A stretch of DNA of 64,000 nt, taken from Todiramphus chloris collaris. Lineage: Eukaryota; Chordata; Aves; Coraciiformes; Alcedinidae. Made by a program: the position numbers and the translations under genes. The DNA is taken from positions 125,960-189,959 of the forward strand of contig JANVCC010000026.1 of assembly GCA_025345505.1 (NCBI GenBank). The letters run 5' to 3'. Positions 14,801 through 29,800 of this stretch are shown here, piece after piece. Below the pieces are notes generated by a model. The model was given only the letters and a program-made list of their open reading frames with translations. It was not told the DNA's origin and searched no databases. Every line of letters starts with the position of its first letter. Positions within the stretch are counted from its first letter, which is position 1.

Positions 14801-17800
14801 CTAAAGAATGTTGGTAGGCTATATAAGAAATGGCATCTTTATCAATATGATAAAAACCAGTATCCTGCCCTGCCTTTCGTTATCAAGTTACATGTACCTC
14901 ATCTCACATACAAGGAGATGTAAACATCAGACTGTTTACTTTTTTTATATACGTTGCATTCTGTTTAAAGCTAGCATGTAAATAATTTTTACTCTTTAGA
15001 GTCATCTTTAATTATTCAGTAAAGTATTAAAAATTACTTTTTATTCGCTCCTACTTTTAGCAGTGAACAGTGGGAAATCGGTTTTCTAGGTTATCTTTGG
15101 AGGTTCATCTGCTCAAATTTGTAATACTTGGTGAAATATCTTTTGTTGGTTTATTTTTAAGATTTCTTTCTTCAAATATGTCTTCTCTGACCAATTCACA
15201 GTCAAGATATTTACCTTCAGCTGATCACATGGTCGTTCACACTGAGAGATCTTGGACAGACCACTTAACCTGATCTGTAAAATCAAGATACCAATGCATA
15301 ATTTAAAGGCACATGTGAGACACATTTAAATAATTGTTGTAAAATGCTTTGAGATCTTCAGCTGGTAGTGTAACATACTGTACAGTTTATTTAAAAGTAG
15401 GGTAGCCACTCATATAAGTCTTAAGTTGAACCAGTCACTATAGATAAATTGTAGCCATCCTTGCCATCCATCCACCACAGGACCCCTTATCACAGTCCCA
15501 GCGATGTCATTTGTATTCCACGGCACTCAGCTGCTTTTGTCAAGCGTGGTATCAGAGATTCTGGTCGTCTACATTTGTTGCCAAAATAGTTCGTTGCCAG
15601 CTTGGCAGTGTTGTTGAGATGCTGATAAATAAGTACAAAATGGAGAAATTGTGATACAGGAAATCTATTAGATTAGCCTTGTCACCCTTCACTGGGCTTT
15701 CACCATTATTTTGGGCAGTAAGTAGAATACTTGAAGCCGTGACAGAAGGTCACACGCAAGGCTACTCTAACATTCCCTTAATAAACTGTATGCAAGTAGT
15801 CTCCTAAGTGGAAGGGTACTCTTTCTAGCTGACTATTTCATAGACCTAACATGGGGTTTGATCCAGTCAAGCTATTAAGTTAGGTAATTGTTTTGTAACA
15901 GTGAAATTCAGAAATTGCCATTTGTTATCGAGGAAATGTAAGGGAGCATGTGTTTGGGGATTTTTCTATGCTAAATGAATCCAGCTGGTTTGCTCCATTC
16001 ATAAATAGAATTTTCTGACACCCAAATTTTGCTTTCTGTGACACCTGTGTAATGTACTCATTGTCAGTCTGCCTCTGATTGAATCGCAGTAATGTTACTG
16101 AGACTCTAACTTGACCAGCAGACCATTTATCACTGTATGGGTGATTATGTCTGAGAAGAAAGTAGATGTTTGATTTTTTTTTTTCAGAGTGCATGATGAG
16201 TTTTCAGTCTTGGTAGCGAAGGAAGAAAGCATTTCTATTGTTAAACTGAATGTGATGACGAAATCCATTTGGAGAAGAAAAAAAATGCTATGAGAAGTTT
16301 TACAGTCCCATACTAACAACAAAGAATTCTTTAAATTGCTGTTTCATGTGAAGTTTTAAAAAGAAAGTATTCAGAACAGTTACTGAACTAATACTCGCTA
16401 AAATCTATATATACTTTCAAAAGCAATATCTGCCCAAGGGTTCTGTGACACAGCACAGTAAGCACGCTGATCTATAGAGAATTTGGGAGAGCTGTACCCA
16501 CTTAGGACTAGGGCTATTTGTGGGCAAAATAGTAATTTTGTTATTGCAGCTGTATTTTTGTATCCCAAGATGCTGTGTGTTGCCTGGCAGTGTCATTAGG
16601 GAATGATCTCAAATGTTCTGTACAAGTATCCCATGGTACTGATGGCACAGAAGTGCTGCATCAAAGACTGAAAATGTCATTGTCTACCTGTTTCTCACTT
16701 ATTTTTTTCCTGCTTATATGTGATAATCATCCCAGGGCAAACTAGGAAGGATTCCTGACCCTTTTTTTTTTTTTTTTTTTAAATTCTTTAGAACAATGTT
16801 AGTGTCAGAGCCCTGAGAGTGTTGATAGGTCTTAATACCTTGACCATTAGGGTCATGAAAAGGTGGTAAGTGATTCTATGTTTGTAAATCAAAAGTATGC
16901 CTTTACTATTTCAACATGTAAAAGGTAAATGTTCACCATTGAGTGTATCATGAGTACATCTTGTTACACTTTTTCATTTATTAGGTCTCTAAACATACTG
17001 AAGAGGACTTCCATGAATGAGTGGGAGGCTTGAGCACTTGTTGATTTGCTAATGACTATACTGTATACTGGGAATGGGGTGGAAAAATGACATCACCTTA
17101 TTCTGGGGGCCTATTTTTGTTTTCCTACCCATTTTGAATTACCAAGGTCCTTCATGCTGGGGCTATGTACTGTGCGGGCAATCCATAGGTACATAGTATC
17201 TCTGAGAATTCCACTGCTCTGCAAAATGTTGAAGTTGGCTAGTGATCCCAGAAGCTTTTGGTGTGGGAAAGTGGTGAGAGAGAAGCAGAGAACAGATGGA
17301 AACTGATAGATTTCCCACTGCTGTCTCATTTCCTTGGGAAACCAAGCTAAAAACAATTTGCAAACTTTGGGACTGATGCTTCATCGTGAGTGAGTGCACA
17401 GACCCCTTGGCAGTCATTCTCTCTCATCCGAGAAACATTTAAGTGGACTCCAAGACCTCTACTTTTGTGAACTGGAACTTTAAGGAACTATTACCATATT
17501 TCTGATGTAAAATTATTATCTATTGTTTCAACTGTGGAATACAGGGAAATCCATTTGAGCCACTTGGAGTAAGCAAGAGTGTGTGTGGGTGTGCTGGCTT
17601 TGGGTGCATACCTAGAGTTAGTTGCCATTTTTGGTTCAGTAGGATAATGTTCTGAGTTGGTGGCCTGTCAGCTTCAGTCTTCCTTATTTTGGCAGCCTGC
17701 TGTGGACCAGCTTGCTGGCCTTGGTCTGCCCCTCACAGAAGGAAGGTATTGTTCAGAGATGGGGCTTGCAAAGGAAGCAAATCAGTTTGTGTAGTCTAGA

Positions 17801-20800
17801 AAATCTAAAGTCAACCAATTGACCTTTGAGTAGTGATAATCTGAACAGCATAATATGATCTGGCTGAAAGCACCTGGACACAATGATGACATCTGTCATC
17901 TCTTTATTTCGTATTTTTTTTGTTCATAACAAGTGAAGTGAGCTGTAAACAAGCTTCTGAAATTATTCTCCTACCTAGAAGTTAAAAATAGAACTTAAAA
18001 TTCACTCTAGTTCAGTTGCTGCTATGGGAATTGGAGAAGGAATTAATTGAAGTGCTATGACCTGAGTTAAGCAGGGGATGATATTTAGATGATCAGACAG
18101 GCATCTGAGATCTCTAGGTTTTAAGGTTAGATGAAAGTTATATGCAGCCTCTACACAGTAAAAATAAATAGCTGTGTTTCTATTTTTATAGTCTTCAGAA
18201 ATTAGATAATTAGAAATTACAGGAAAATATGTGGCAATCCAGTGAGAATAATGAATTTTTTAATTTTTTTTTTTCTAATGGTTTGCCTAAGGGCTTTTGA
18301 TACCAAAATAGTAACAAGTTTCAAAGCACAAAGAAGGTTGATTTAATATTCCTTCAGGGAATTGTCCTGAAGTATATGTAACAATCTGCTTCAGACAAGG
18401 AAATGTGAGCCCAAAGACATTTTCTAAATACCACATTCTTCTGAGCATTCTCCCATAATTACATGACTGCCAGTGAGAATTGCATTCAGTTGTTCAAGGA
18501 AATAATTCTGGCTGCATCTTTGAACAGATGCGTAAAAATGGGCTGTGTATTAAGGCCAGAATAAATTGCCTTGCTTTGGAGAGGTCATCAGATTACAGTA
18601 ATCTTCACTAGCCAAAACAGATCATTAGGCGTCTCGAACTATACCCAATACTTTTTTTTTTTTTTTTTTAATCTGGTATTTTAGAATATTTAGTGAACTT
18701 GTAGAGACTGTACTCAAGCTGATGTCTTCTATATAGGACATGAGATTTTCCTGCTTTGCAGATATGGTTGAGGGATCACAGCTGTCTATACTAGAAACAA
18801 ACTGTTCAAAGCATGGGGCATTTTTAAAAGAGAAATCTAAATAGAATAAAGAATGGGAGTCTTCTATATGGCCTTCTATGGAATTCGTAGAGTTAGTCAC
18901 GCTTGACTCTTTCATATGCTGAATGTAAGTAATGTTTAGCAGCTGTTCTGGTAAGAGAATTCACCTGAAATTCAGAGTGTTTCATAAAACTTAGTTGTGT
19001 TACTGTTAACTGTAAATGTTATCTTTTGCTGATTTTTTTCTGCCTGACTAAATACTATGCTGTCTCTGGTCTATAATGCAAGAAGCTAGACTGTGTCTTT
19101 GGACTTCTTTGGAGGTTTAGGCTGTAACGGATGTGAAGTAACCATTTTTACATAAATTATCCTGCTACGAAGTTTTAAGAAAAGTGTAATCCTGCAGTAG
19201 TTCTGTGTCTGTAACTTCCTACACCGATCCTACAGTCTTAGACTCTTAGGACTCTACCTCCATTAAGGATATTGAAGTCAGTTTTAAGTTTGACAATTTA
19301 TGGAAGGACCTTTGGGGGGTTTTGTGACACCCATCTATAAGAAGGGCAGGAAGGATGATCCAGGGAACTACAGGCCTGTCAGCCTGACCTTGGTCCTGGG
19401 AAAGATTATGGAACAGTTCATTTTGAGTGTGATCACACAGCAAGTGCAGGACAATGGGGGGATCAGGCCCAGCCAACATGGGTTCATGAAGGGCAAATCC
19501 TGTTTAACCAACCTGATCTCCTTCTATGATCAGGTGACCTGCCTAGTGGATGAGGGCAACGCGGTGGATGTTGTCTACCTGGACTTCAGGAAGGTATTTG
19601 ACAGTTGTTTCCCACAGCATTCTGCTGGAGAAGCTGGCAGGTCATGGCATAGACAGGAGGACTCTTCGCTGGGTTAGAAACTGGCTGGATGGCTGAGCCC
19701 AGAGGGTGCTGGTGAACGGAGTAAAATCCAGTTGACGACCAGTCACAAGCAGTGTCCCTCAGGGCTCAGTTTTGGGACCCGTCTTGTTTAATATATTCAT
19801 CAATGACCTGGACAAGGGAATCGAATGTACCCTCAGTAAATTGGCAGATGACACAAAATTAAGCTCAAGTGTCGATCTGCTTGAGGGTAGGAAGGCTCTG
19901 CAGCGGGATCTGGACAGGCTGGAGAGATGGGCTGAGCTCAGTTGTATGGAGTTTAACAAAGCCAAGTGCCGGGTCACGCACTTCGGTCACAACAACCCCC
20001 AGCAACACTACAGGCTTGGGGAGGAGTGGCTGGAGAGCTGCCTGTTGGAAAAGGACCTGGGGGTGTTGGTCAATAGCCGGCTGAACGTGAGCCAGCAGTG
20101 TGCCCAGGTGGCCAAGAAGGCCAGTGGCATCCTGGCCTGGATCAGAAATGGTGTGACCAGTAGGAGTAGGGAGGTGATCGTACCCCTATACTCGGCACTT
20201 GTGAGACCGCACCTTGAGTACTGTGTCCAGTTTTGGTCACCACAGTACAGGAGGGACACCGAGGTGCTGGAGCGAGTGCAGAGGAGGGCAACAAAGCTGG
20301 TGAAAGGGCTGGAAAGCATGCCCTATGAAGAACAGCTGAGGGAACTGGGTTTGTTTAGTCTAGAGAAGAGGAGGCTGAGAGGAGACCTTATTGCCCTCTA
20401 CAACTACCTAAAAGGAGGTTGTAGAGAGGCTGGTGTTGGTCTCTTCTCTCAAATTAGTAATGATAGGACGAGGGGGAATGGACTCAAGTTGCGTCAGGGG
20501 AGGTTTAGATTAGATATTAGGAGGAAATTCTTCACTGAGAGGGTGGTTAGGAACTGGAACAGGCTGCCTAGGGAGATGGTGGAGTCACCATCCCTGGAGG
20601 TGTTTAAAGAACGATTAGATGTGGAGCTTGAGGATATGGTGTAGTGGTTAGAGAAATGCTAGGACAAAGATTGGACTTGATGACCCTGGAGATCCTTTCC
20701 AACCATAATAATTCTGTGATTCTATGATATTCTCCATGCACTCCACCAAACCACACTTGTTGTGTCACTGTATGTGTATTCTGCCACAAGCTCCCAGAAC

Positions 20801-23800
20801 AAAACAGCAAACTGATGCCACACATAGAAGGGCTGTAACCCAACAGTCTAATCGCTGTGGTGGAACAATGCAGCTCAAGCACGAGGGAAGTACAGGAACA
20901 GCATGTATGTGTTTTGACATGAACTCTGACTTAATTGTTTATGTCATGGACTGTGTGTGCACCTCATTTTATCTTTCATGCCGTCCTTTGTGGTGTTAAG
21001 CTCCAGGGTGTTTTAATAGCTTTCAATGAGCTATTTTTTTAATCCTTTGCAATTACAGGTGTTAGCCAGAGATTCTTGTATTTTTCTCTTCCTTGTCAAA
21101 TGTTCCCATTTGTTCGGCTATACCTTGTATAATGCCTTCTGGAGTGATCAGATCAGAAAATAATACTTGTATTGCAATTACAGAAAGAAATGCTGTCAAG
21201 CTGTGTATGTATGTTCTTGCAAACTTCATAAAAAATACAGCCAAAGGGATTGTCCATCTGTTACCCATGTAATGCAGTTTATGATCTGTGTGCTTTTGAG
21301 CTCTGAATTAACTTTCACAAATGAATTTAAACACTTTTCTCCATTGAATTTTATTTCAGTATTCCTTTTCATGAAAAAAACTTAAGGAAAAATATTTTTA
21401 ACACCTCAGAAGACAGGAGACAGAAAGCATTTGATTATTTGAGACCTAAAAAATGATAGCAGATAAGAGTTCTGGGGGTAGATCTGTTTCACCAGTCTGC
21501 CTTCATTTTGTTAATTCTATAATAAGTGTTTGTTTCCAAACTAGGTTCCAATTTGTATTTCCATGCATTATATTTAAATAGGTGTGTATGAAATATGAGC
21601 AGTGATGTTCTTAGCTGACAGTTTCTTTCAATTTAGTTTTACTTCTTTGTCTAGCACTAGAGCACTAATATGTATTGGCACATTTTCTCATATAGTAAGA
21701 ATATATTTTTTAATATGTGTATTTTTGGTTTTAAGGCTTTCTGAATGATTCAGTTACTAAGTGCATTGTGGCTCTACGCTTGACTGTCATAGTGAAAGTC
21801 AGTACCTGCATGCCAGTGGGAAGCCATTCAGATAACCTCCAGTGTTCGGGGAAAGGAAAATGTATCACCAAACCGGATGAGGTAAGGTAAACTTAGCAGG
21901 AGCTTCCTGTATTGTGGAGATTTCATGATAATAAAAACACAGGGTAAATTGTACTTGGTCCTCTGAGTGCATGTGTAGCTGCTGCTCTGTAGGCTTCTGA
22001 AGCTGACAGATGTTATTTAATAATAACAATATATTTATTTGCTATTCCTAAAAATGAAGCACTTCAAGAAAATAACTGCTATGAAATGCAAAGATTGACG
22101 ACCTGCCTTGGCAATGAAAATAGTTATTCAAATCAGATCTAAGGTTACGTGTACTGCATCTTACTGTCACTGCACCAGAATATTTCTTTGAGATGAGTAG
22201 CACATGGTGGGCACTTGGGATCCCCAGTCTCCAGACCACTGTGTTCCAGTTTAAATCTTCAGCCTTCTTTAGGTTTTAGGTCTGGTTTAATCTAGCACTT
22301 ACCTCTCCACGTCTCAGTATTTGCTTACTTAGGAATCACTGATCGGTGCAATGGAATTGTCTGAGCATTATAATGAGAAGAAATGGAGTAAATTGGTAAT
22401 GTTTGGAAGCTTTCCTGGTATGGCTTTCTCCTTCACGTAATACTACACCTAGAGATGAAAATGGCAACAGCAATTCCACTGGTTGCTGTGAACTTTTTAT
22501 GTGATCCAGTAACATGAGAAAATGAGAACTGAATGTGGCAAAATTTGCCGTCTATATACTGCTTCTACGAAACCAGACTCTCCTTCTACAGATGAGATCC
22601 TATATTCTCTGTTACTTTCTTGATTTGATTTTATGGAATAAAGGTCGTTTACGGCACATATATGCACAGATAATATTTGGGTTTATTAATATTGATTTGA
22701 GAGATTAAAGCAATAGTAACTTGAGTAAATACTAACAGCTGCAAGCACAGAAAATTTGGCATATTTAGGGAATTCACTGTTAGTTCATCTGCTACCATTT
22801 TCTGATTTAAAAGCTAAATAAGCACATTTGACAGAAAAATGACATTTTGAATCGTAACAATAATTAGATTGCTACAGTAATGTGTATATGCATGGCAGTG
22901 CTAACATCTGGAATAATTATTATTTCTCAGAAATGAAATTTTCAAACGCTTGAGGTAATGTGTGAACACAACTTTTGCAAGACAAATTCACAAGTAGGTG
23001 ACTGCTGTCCAAAGAAATTATTCATTCAGATACGGTGTCCTATTTCATGGTCCACTTCAGTTATTCAGTTTTACTATATTTAATATTTTTAACCTATAAA
23101 TTCAGCATCTTGAATTTGGTTTATATAAACAATACGTTCAAATTTAATAGATACAGCAACGTATCAAAATGTCTTCGTTTTACATTTGTCATCAAGTTGA
23201 GAGTTAAATAAAGACTCCTACAATATGAGATGTTGAGGACAACCCTAATTTTGAACCACTGATCGCCATTTCCTTTAGGGCCCAAAAGTGATCGCTCATG
23301 TGTTTTCCACTAATGCTACATGGAAATGTGGAAATACTTAATATGTATTTAGTTAATTGTTTAGTTCTTAACAGAAGCGATTAGCTGCTTCACTTTGATA
23401 GCCACTTCCCTGTGTAGCTTATATGAATTCTCTCCAAGGTAAGTTACTGTGCTGTGTGATTATAATAAATTTGACTGTGTTTTGCTTGCCTGTCTTTCTG
23501 TTGAACTACAGCCTTGTTGGGAAACCTGTCATTGCTTATGTGTGAGATACTCGGAGCTGGTTTGTGAAGAGGCTTGGATAAATACTGGGACACATATAAA
23601 CTTATCAGGGACTTCTAGCAGTTGTGATAAATGACATAACCATCATTTTGAGTTTTGGAGAAGTATTATGTTAATCCTGTTTAAGCTCTACCAGTGTATA
23701 TTTGTAAGGAATAATGAAATCTGGGGTTTTTTTGAGTGAAGTTTTTTTATTATCATCATTTGTATGATGATTATTATTTTCTACTTAGGTCACAAGTTAT

Positions 23801-26800
23801 TCATCTGAAGTTAACACCAGTAAAAATGGAAGATAAAATACTAACTCCACCTCTTTGTTTGTAGTTCGGTGCACATCCCGTACTCTGCATTAGGGTGGTT
23901 CATGGAGAGGCGGCAGTCCGGCCCGAGAGACCTGATTTTGAAACATAGGAGAGTGAGTGATGTTGCCATCTAGTGTCTAATGACCAGGCAATGGAGGAGA
24001 CTGAATCTAAATGTATGCTACAGATGAGGCAGCTTTCCTTGCTTCCATCCTTTGACACTTCTTTGTCAATCTTGGTGACCTTAAGATTTTTTAAATCTCA
24101 TTTTAATTATTTTATTACTAAGAAAAGTATGTCATACCATGCCTACTGCAGGTATTTTAAATCTTTAACAGCCATAGTGCTCCTGAGCTTTCATTAAGCA
24201 GCAGGGTTTGGAAAAAGTAACATATATGTTCAGAAGAAGACATATTTTGATGGAACTGAGGGGTGTGTCACAACTGGAGTAACTGAAGCAAGCCTCTGGG
24301 ACCCCAGCCCTGTCCTTCACATAAAGGGTGCACCTTGCAGTAGCATTTTGTTGTGGTAAATCTGCACATTACCTATTCTGACAGTTATTGTTGCCTATAA
24401 ATGTAATTTCTGGGATGTAAGAAAAATTTTACAGTGATTAGAAATTATGGATCTGATCCCAGCCTCCTCATCGAGATGAAATTACCTGACATCATCAAAG
24501 ATTTTAGCTGAAGAATTGTTGCAGGTTTAGTATTTCAAAGAGGAGCTCTGTGCACTTGATGTATTTATGTCAGCTGCTGTTGTTATGAACAGGAAAACAA
24601 TGCAGACATCTTTGTTCAGTCAAATATTCAGTGAGAATATAATCTTTGAAAATCTGTTGCAAAGTACATATCCCGTTTGTTTGTAGCCCACTTTTTTCTG
24701 CAACTGCGAGGACGAGTATCGGGGTACCTGGTGTGAGGAATTCGATGCTTGTCAGAGCCAGCCCTGTCAGAACAACTCCACCTGCACCGATGTAGCACAG
24801 AAACACAACAGGAACAGCTTCACCTGCAGCTGCCCGCCTGGTAAGTTTTGGGTTACACCTTGAATAATGCAGTTTTCTTTTAACATTCAGCGCATATCTT
24901 TTGCAGAGCAGTGAACTGTGCAACTTCAGATACTGGGAAAGAAAGAAAATACAACAACATAAGGTCAGTTTTTAAAAGGATGGAGAAGATTCTTGATCAT
25001 TGAAAGACGCCAAAGAAAGGACACATGTGAATCATAACCTGATGAGTGATCTTTTTCTGCTAAGAAGAGATGACCAAAATTTAGTTTACATCAGCTTGTT
25101 CTTACCTGGTTTTTTCTTTTCAGCATAGATTTTCAGAATACATTGTAACTAACCCTTCAATAAACATACTTTCATTGTAACTAGTGAACTCTTTTTCTTC
25201 AGTTGCAGGAATCAAATAGAAGAAAATTCTCTCCACACAGTGCAGTTGCTGGACTGTTCCTCAGAATTAGGAAAACTTTTTAAATAGTCGTAAACTGAAC
25301 TAAGTAATTTGTGGGTTTGGTGAATGAACAAATGTCTGGGTTCTCTCAAGTTATTTTAAGAGTATTTGCTTTAAAATTTTTATCAAATGTATACAGACAT
25401 CTTAAGTGAAAATAAACTAAGTACGATGGTCATGTTCTGGAGAGTAAACTAAAGATATGTGCTGATGGGAAAAACCTAACTAAACGGCTATTATAGAAAA
25501 CTCTGCTCTCTGAACTTTACATTTCAAAACCAAACTCAGTTATCAGAACAGTCACTTCGATATATGTATTTTCTAAAAATATTTAAAAGTTGGCTAAGAT
25601 TAGGATCGGTAGCAGATAATTTATTTGGCTTCCTACAAACATTTTACTGTATGTTTTAATTTCTGTAATACTGGCCAGTTGATACTAGAGAGAAGGAGGA
25701 CTCACCTGAAAAGAAAACAAAAGGGGCGTTGGCGGCACAGGAAATAGGCTTCCAGAATAGTCCCTAAGATCTGCAGAGTATGAAAGCTGTATCATAAACA
25801 GCAGAAGGAGAAATGAACAATTTGGTCAGTTTTCTAGTTGTTGTGTCTGAATGATTATTGACTGGCTTTAATATTGGGTGGGTATTAGTGTGCATTAAAT
25901 TTATATAAAAGGTACGTAAAAATCTTTATTGGAATATAATTTTAGTATAACATAATTTTCAAATTCTTCAAAATTCTTGGGTTTTGTTGTGTTTAAAAAA
26001 AAAAAACTTTAGGGGGAATATTTATGATAATTCTAATGTGCTTAGTGTAAAGCTTGAGTGTTTCTAGTAGGAAAATGGAATGTTTCCAAGTTGCACAATG
26101 GAGTTTTGCAGAGTAACATAAATACACTTCCCCACTTACATACCAGACTCTAAAGGTACCACTGCTGTTGTTAGACTTAGATCAAGTCTGTGATAGTTCC
26201 AGCTTATATTGATCAGTTGCAAATTATAGTGCCTTGATAAAGCAGATGTTATTTTATTTCTGTAATGATATCAAATCCTAGTTGGTTGTGGTTGCTGTTG
26301 TTTTTATGTTCTCAGATGTCTGCACAAAGTGCTTATGTTTTGTTTGGGTTATTTTTAGCATTTAGCCTGTCCATATTTTTAAAAGCTCCCCGTGAGTTAA
26401 AAACATAGTTGCTGTTAGGGACAGGCATTTCTCCTGCTTGCTTCCCAAAGTGTTTACCCAATTCTAGAAAAACTTACCATGAGATGCTAGGAGACAATGG
26501 CTAAGATCAGGACAACATGTTGAAGAAAATGTATTTCTCCACCATCTTTTGGAAATATATTTCCATTGGTGTGTATACTGTCTTTTTAACTTTGGATTTT
26601 ATCCTTTCCATTTACAAGATTTCCCTCTAAAACACAGGCACCTGTGCATAGCAGTGCATTGTCAGTGTCACCTAGTCATATCTCACCGCTCTACAGCACT
26701 GGCCGTTGCATTAAACATGCTTGTTATGGAAGAGAATTACATCCTTATGTAGGGTTCCTTTAAAAAATAACATACTACTGTGTGTAGTATGTAGCTTCTT

Positions 26801-29800
26801 CTTTAGTCGTGCATCCTAGATAGTTTCTTGGAGGTAAATAAAAATCAGAATGCGTGGTGTTCATTAAGGAATTTGAGTTTGGAGTGTTTAATCATTTAGA
26901 TGGTATATTGTAACTGTGTTCATTTTTGGGGGATGTGTTATAGACATCAGACATATGGAACAAAGTACACTTATGGTCAAACAGTACAGTACGCACAATC
27001 TGTATCTTGTGAACTTAGAGAAGCTTGTTTGGAGGAATTTGCAACTGTGCTGAACAGTTCTTCACAGCTCCCACTTAAAATAAACACTCTTTCTGAAGCC
27101 CAGAAGTAGGAGCAAATGACAGTCACTCAGCATATGCACAAATAATTCATGATGTCAAGTCTTGTTTAAAGTCTTGCTAAAGATTACTGACTTGAGATTC
27201 AAGATGTGTTTGTAAAACCATTAAAAAACAACTTCATTTTTTGGTTATATGAGTGCTGATGAGGACTCGGCACCAAACTCCATTATGCTAGTGCTATCAG
27301 AATATTGCTGCTGCTAAAATACAACTGATATAATCTCTAGATTTCCACTTCTTGTTTATGTTTCTTCAGCAAAGTATTACTTCTAATTAAAAATCTCATT
27401 TTATAAAAAATTAGAAGTATGTCCTGGAATCTGTTTCTTAGTGTGGTTAATTTTATGCAAGAAAATTAATGGTACCGTTTCAGTGACCTAGTAATACATT
27501 TAGTGGCAAAGCCCCATTTTCACTCTATTTTCTCAGTGCTCAGTATTGTTTTGTAGGTTACACCGGGGAGCTCTGCCAGTCAGAGATTGATCATTGCACC
27601 CAGCAGCCATGCCAAAACGGAGGTACCTGCTCATCCAGCCTCAGTGGATTCAGCTGTCAGTGCCCAGAAGGTAAACAGCAATTACCTGTCTAGTACGCTA
27701 TACAAACTGGTGTTTTCTAGGATATACATAGTCTAAATTTGCATTTATATTTGTGCATATATTTTTTTTTTAATTTATTTTTTAATTAAATTGTGCCTTA
27801 GGCCATAAATGTAAGCAGAATAAACCCCAAACCCAGATGAGAAATGTTTGTATTATCAGCAGAAGTTCTTGAAGTATGGCAGGAGTTTAGTGTTTAAGCA
27901 TATATAGACTGCAGAAATATCCTCTTGTTCTCTGTGTGAGGAGGGTGAATCTGAGGAGATGTAGAGTGCAGTCTGATTTTTGTGTTGTCCAGTAAATGTG
28001 TGAGAAAAGGATGCTTCCCTTGTAATATTTACATATTTCAGCATATGGGTCGGTTGGATAAAATGTGTGTAAGAGCAATATCTTACAGCTAAAGGAGTTA
28101 TTTCAATCACCCCAAATTTTAATTCATTCTCCTTTCTATTTGGACTTATTCCTTTACCTGAAAACCTTTCAGTCATTCTTGGTAAACTCTGTCAGTGTAA
28201 CTATGTGAAATGAGGATACCGCAGTGCTGAAGTAGGTGCTTTCATAACAGTTTGCTGACTGGAATGACAGTTGCCTAAATTGCTCATAAAAAAAAAATAT
28301 CAGGAGTGAAAGCGCTTAGTTATGAAGCCTTCTAGTAGTTATTTATAATTAAGATTAGAACCTTGAACTAATTATACTTCTCTTCTTATTTAATGTATAG
28401 ATGTTGTTTTTATTCAGCCAGCACGTTACACTTACTCTAGGGGTACAAGTCTTTGATAACTGCTCTGGTAATATATACTGGCCTAACAATGAAGATTATT
28501 TGTAATTTGTTCTGACTGATTCCTTGCTTTTCCAGAGTGTTAGACTTGAATAAGTGACCTACTTAACAGCTGTGTTGAACCACAGATGCTGACATTTTGA
28601 CAGCAGTGCAGATCTTGCATTTGGAAGACTTTCGGAAGTCGTTTGCCTTATAACTAGTAGCAAAATCCAGTGAGGAAATTTAGTAGATGTTAGACTTGCT
28701 TGGTAATGTACTAGCATTTTTCTTAGGAAATCTGTTCAAAGATCTTTAAGGAAGGTTTACAGGAAATGGCCTTTCCAATCGTAATTGTTACAGGGGGTTT
28801 TGGCTGCTTTAGAACAACCATAGTTGTCTCTGTGTGTGGCGTACCTTAACTGCCCTCTCCCGATGACCTATTAATCAATATGCTGACATCTTTCAACTTC
28901 TCTCCTACCATTTCAGTTGCTGGCCATGGGACAGGGCCACGAGTGGGCCCAGGTCCCTCAATGGCCACTTCACCTATCCTCTGCCACAGGGATGCTGGTT
29001 GCAAAGCTCTTCAGTGCCAGCTCAGAGGGCTGCAGTGTGGGGCTGCAGCCCCTCTCCCACTCAAGGGGCTCCTGCCAGCGGCTGCCAGGCTGTGGAGAGG
29101 AGAGGGAGAGGAGAGGGAGAGGAGAGGGAGAGGAGAGGGAGATGGGCAGGCAGCCCTGCCTGGCCCATGGGCCTGGGCCCAGCTGCAGCCAGCAAGGCTG
29201 CTCTTGCAAGCGCCCAGGCCTGCTGCTCCGGGGGCCTCCCGCCACTCCCCTGTGCCATGCAGGAGACCTGGAGCACAGCAGAGGGAAACCTTCCCTGCAT
29301 CTCCCTCCAGAGCTGCTCTCCCTGGAGAGAGGGATGGAGAGGTCATCTGATGTGCCTCTGCTCAATGTGCAGCATTGGTGTTGATCGCAGCTCCTCTGCT
29401 GCAGGGCAGCCACATTCCTTGTGTGGCCATTTTTGCAGTGTCACCTGTGCTTGGCTGTGTCTGTGTCACACTGCTTGGTCCCACAGCCTTGTCGCTGGCT
29501 GCCTTTCTTGAATATTTATCTGCTCCTCTCTTCTTGGCCTCTGATCTATATTTGCATTTGACAACACAATTGTTTCCATTGTGTACTCTGCTTTAAGTAG
29601 ACTTATTTTGGCACTGCCATTTCACTGTCCCAGTGTTGAGGCTCCACACTTCTGTTCTTTTTCCTTCTGGGCACAATTTTCTCTGTATTCTGGTATTTCT
29701 GTTTGTTGGCATTTCTGGTCACACAAACCTATGTCCCTTTCCTGCTTGTAGACTTTTCAGTCTTTCTGTGGTTTCTGTTCTTTCCTTAATGATATTTTTT

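Larger units (their letters stand above)
5462..21735 (+). other. DNER: DNER intron, 16 kb, with two CR1 insertions
   Basis: The longest complete intron here. It contains CR1 copy 1 (about 7305-9557) and CR1 copy 2 (about 19323-20729), both in sense orientation. Outside these I see AT-rich unique sequence with a 19-T run at 16762-16780 and an 18-T run at 18652-18669. A GC-richer patch lies at about 14330-14700. No exon or RNA gene is recognised in it. Confidence 0.85.

Noticed and set aside
21882-21891. Tandem donor (GTAAGGTAAAC) after the EGF3 exon as an alternative splice
   Set aside because: Using the second GT adds five bases and shifts frame; the first donor fits phase and protein.
28880-29511. 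Overlapping ORFs of 111-170 codons on both strands
   Set aside because: They come from low stop density in a GC-rich island with an 11-bp repeat; no family resemblance and no splice context fitting DNER phases.
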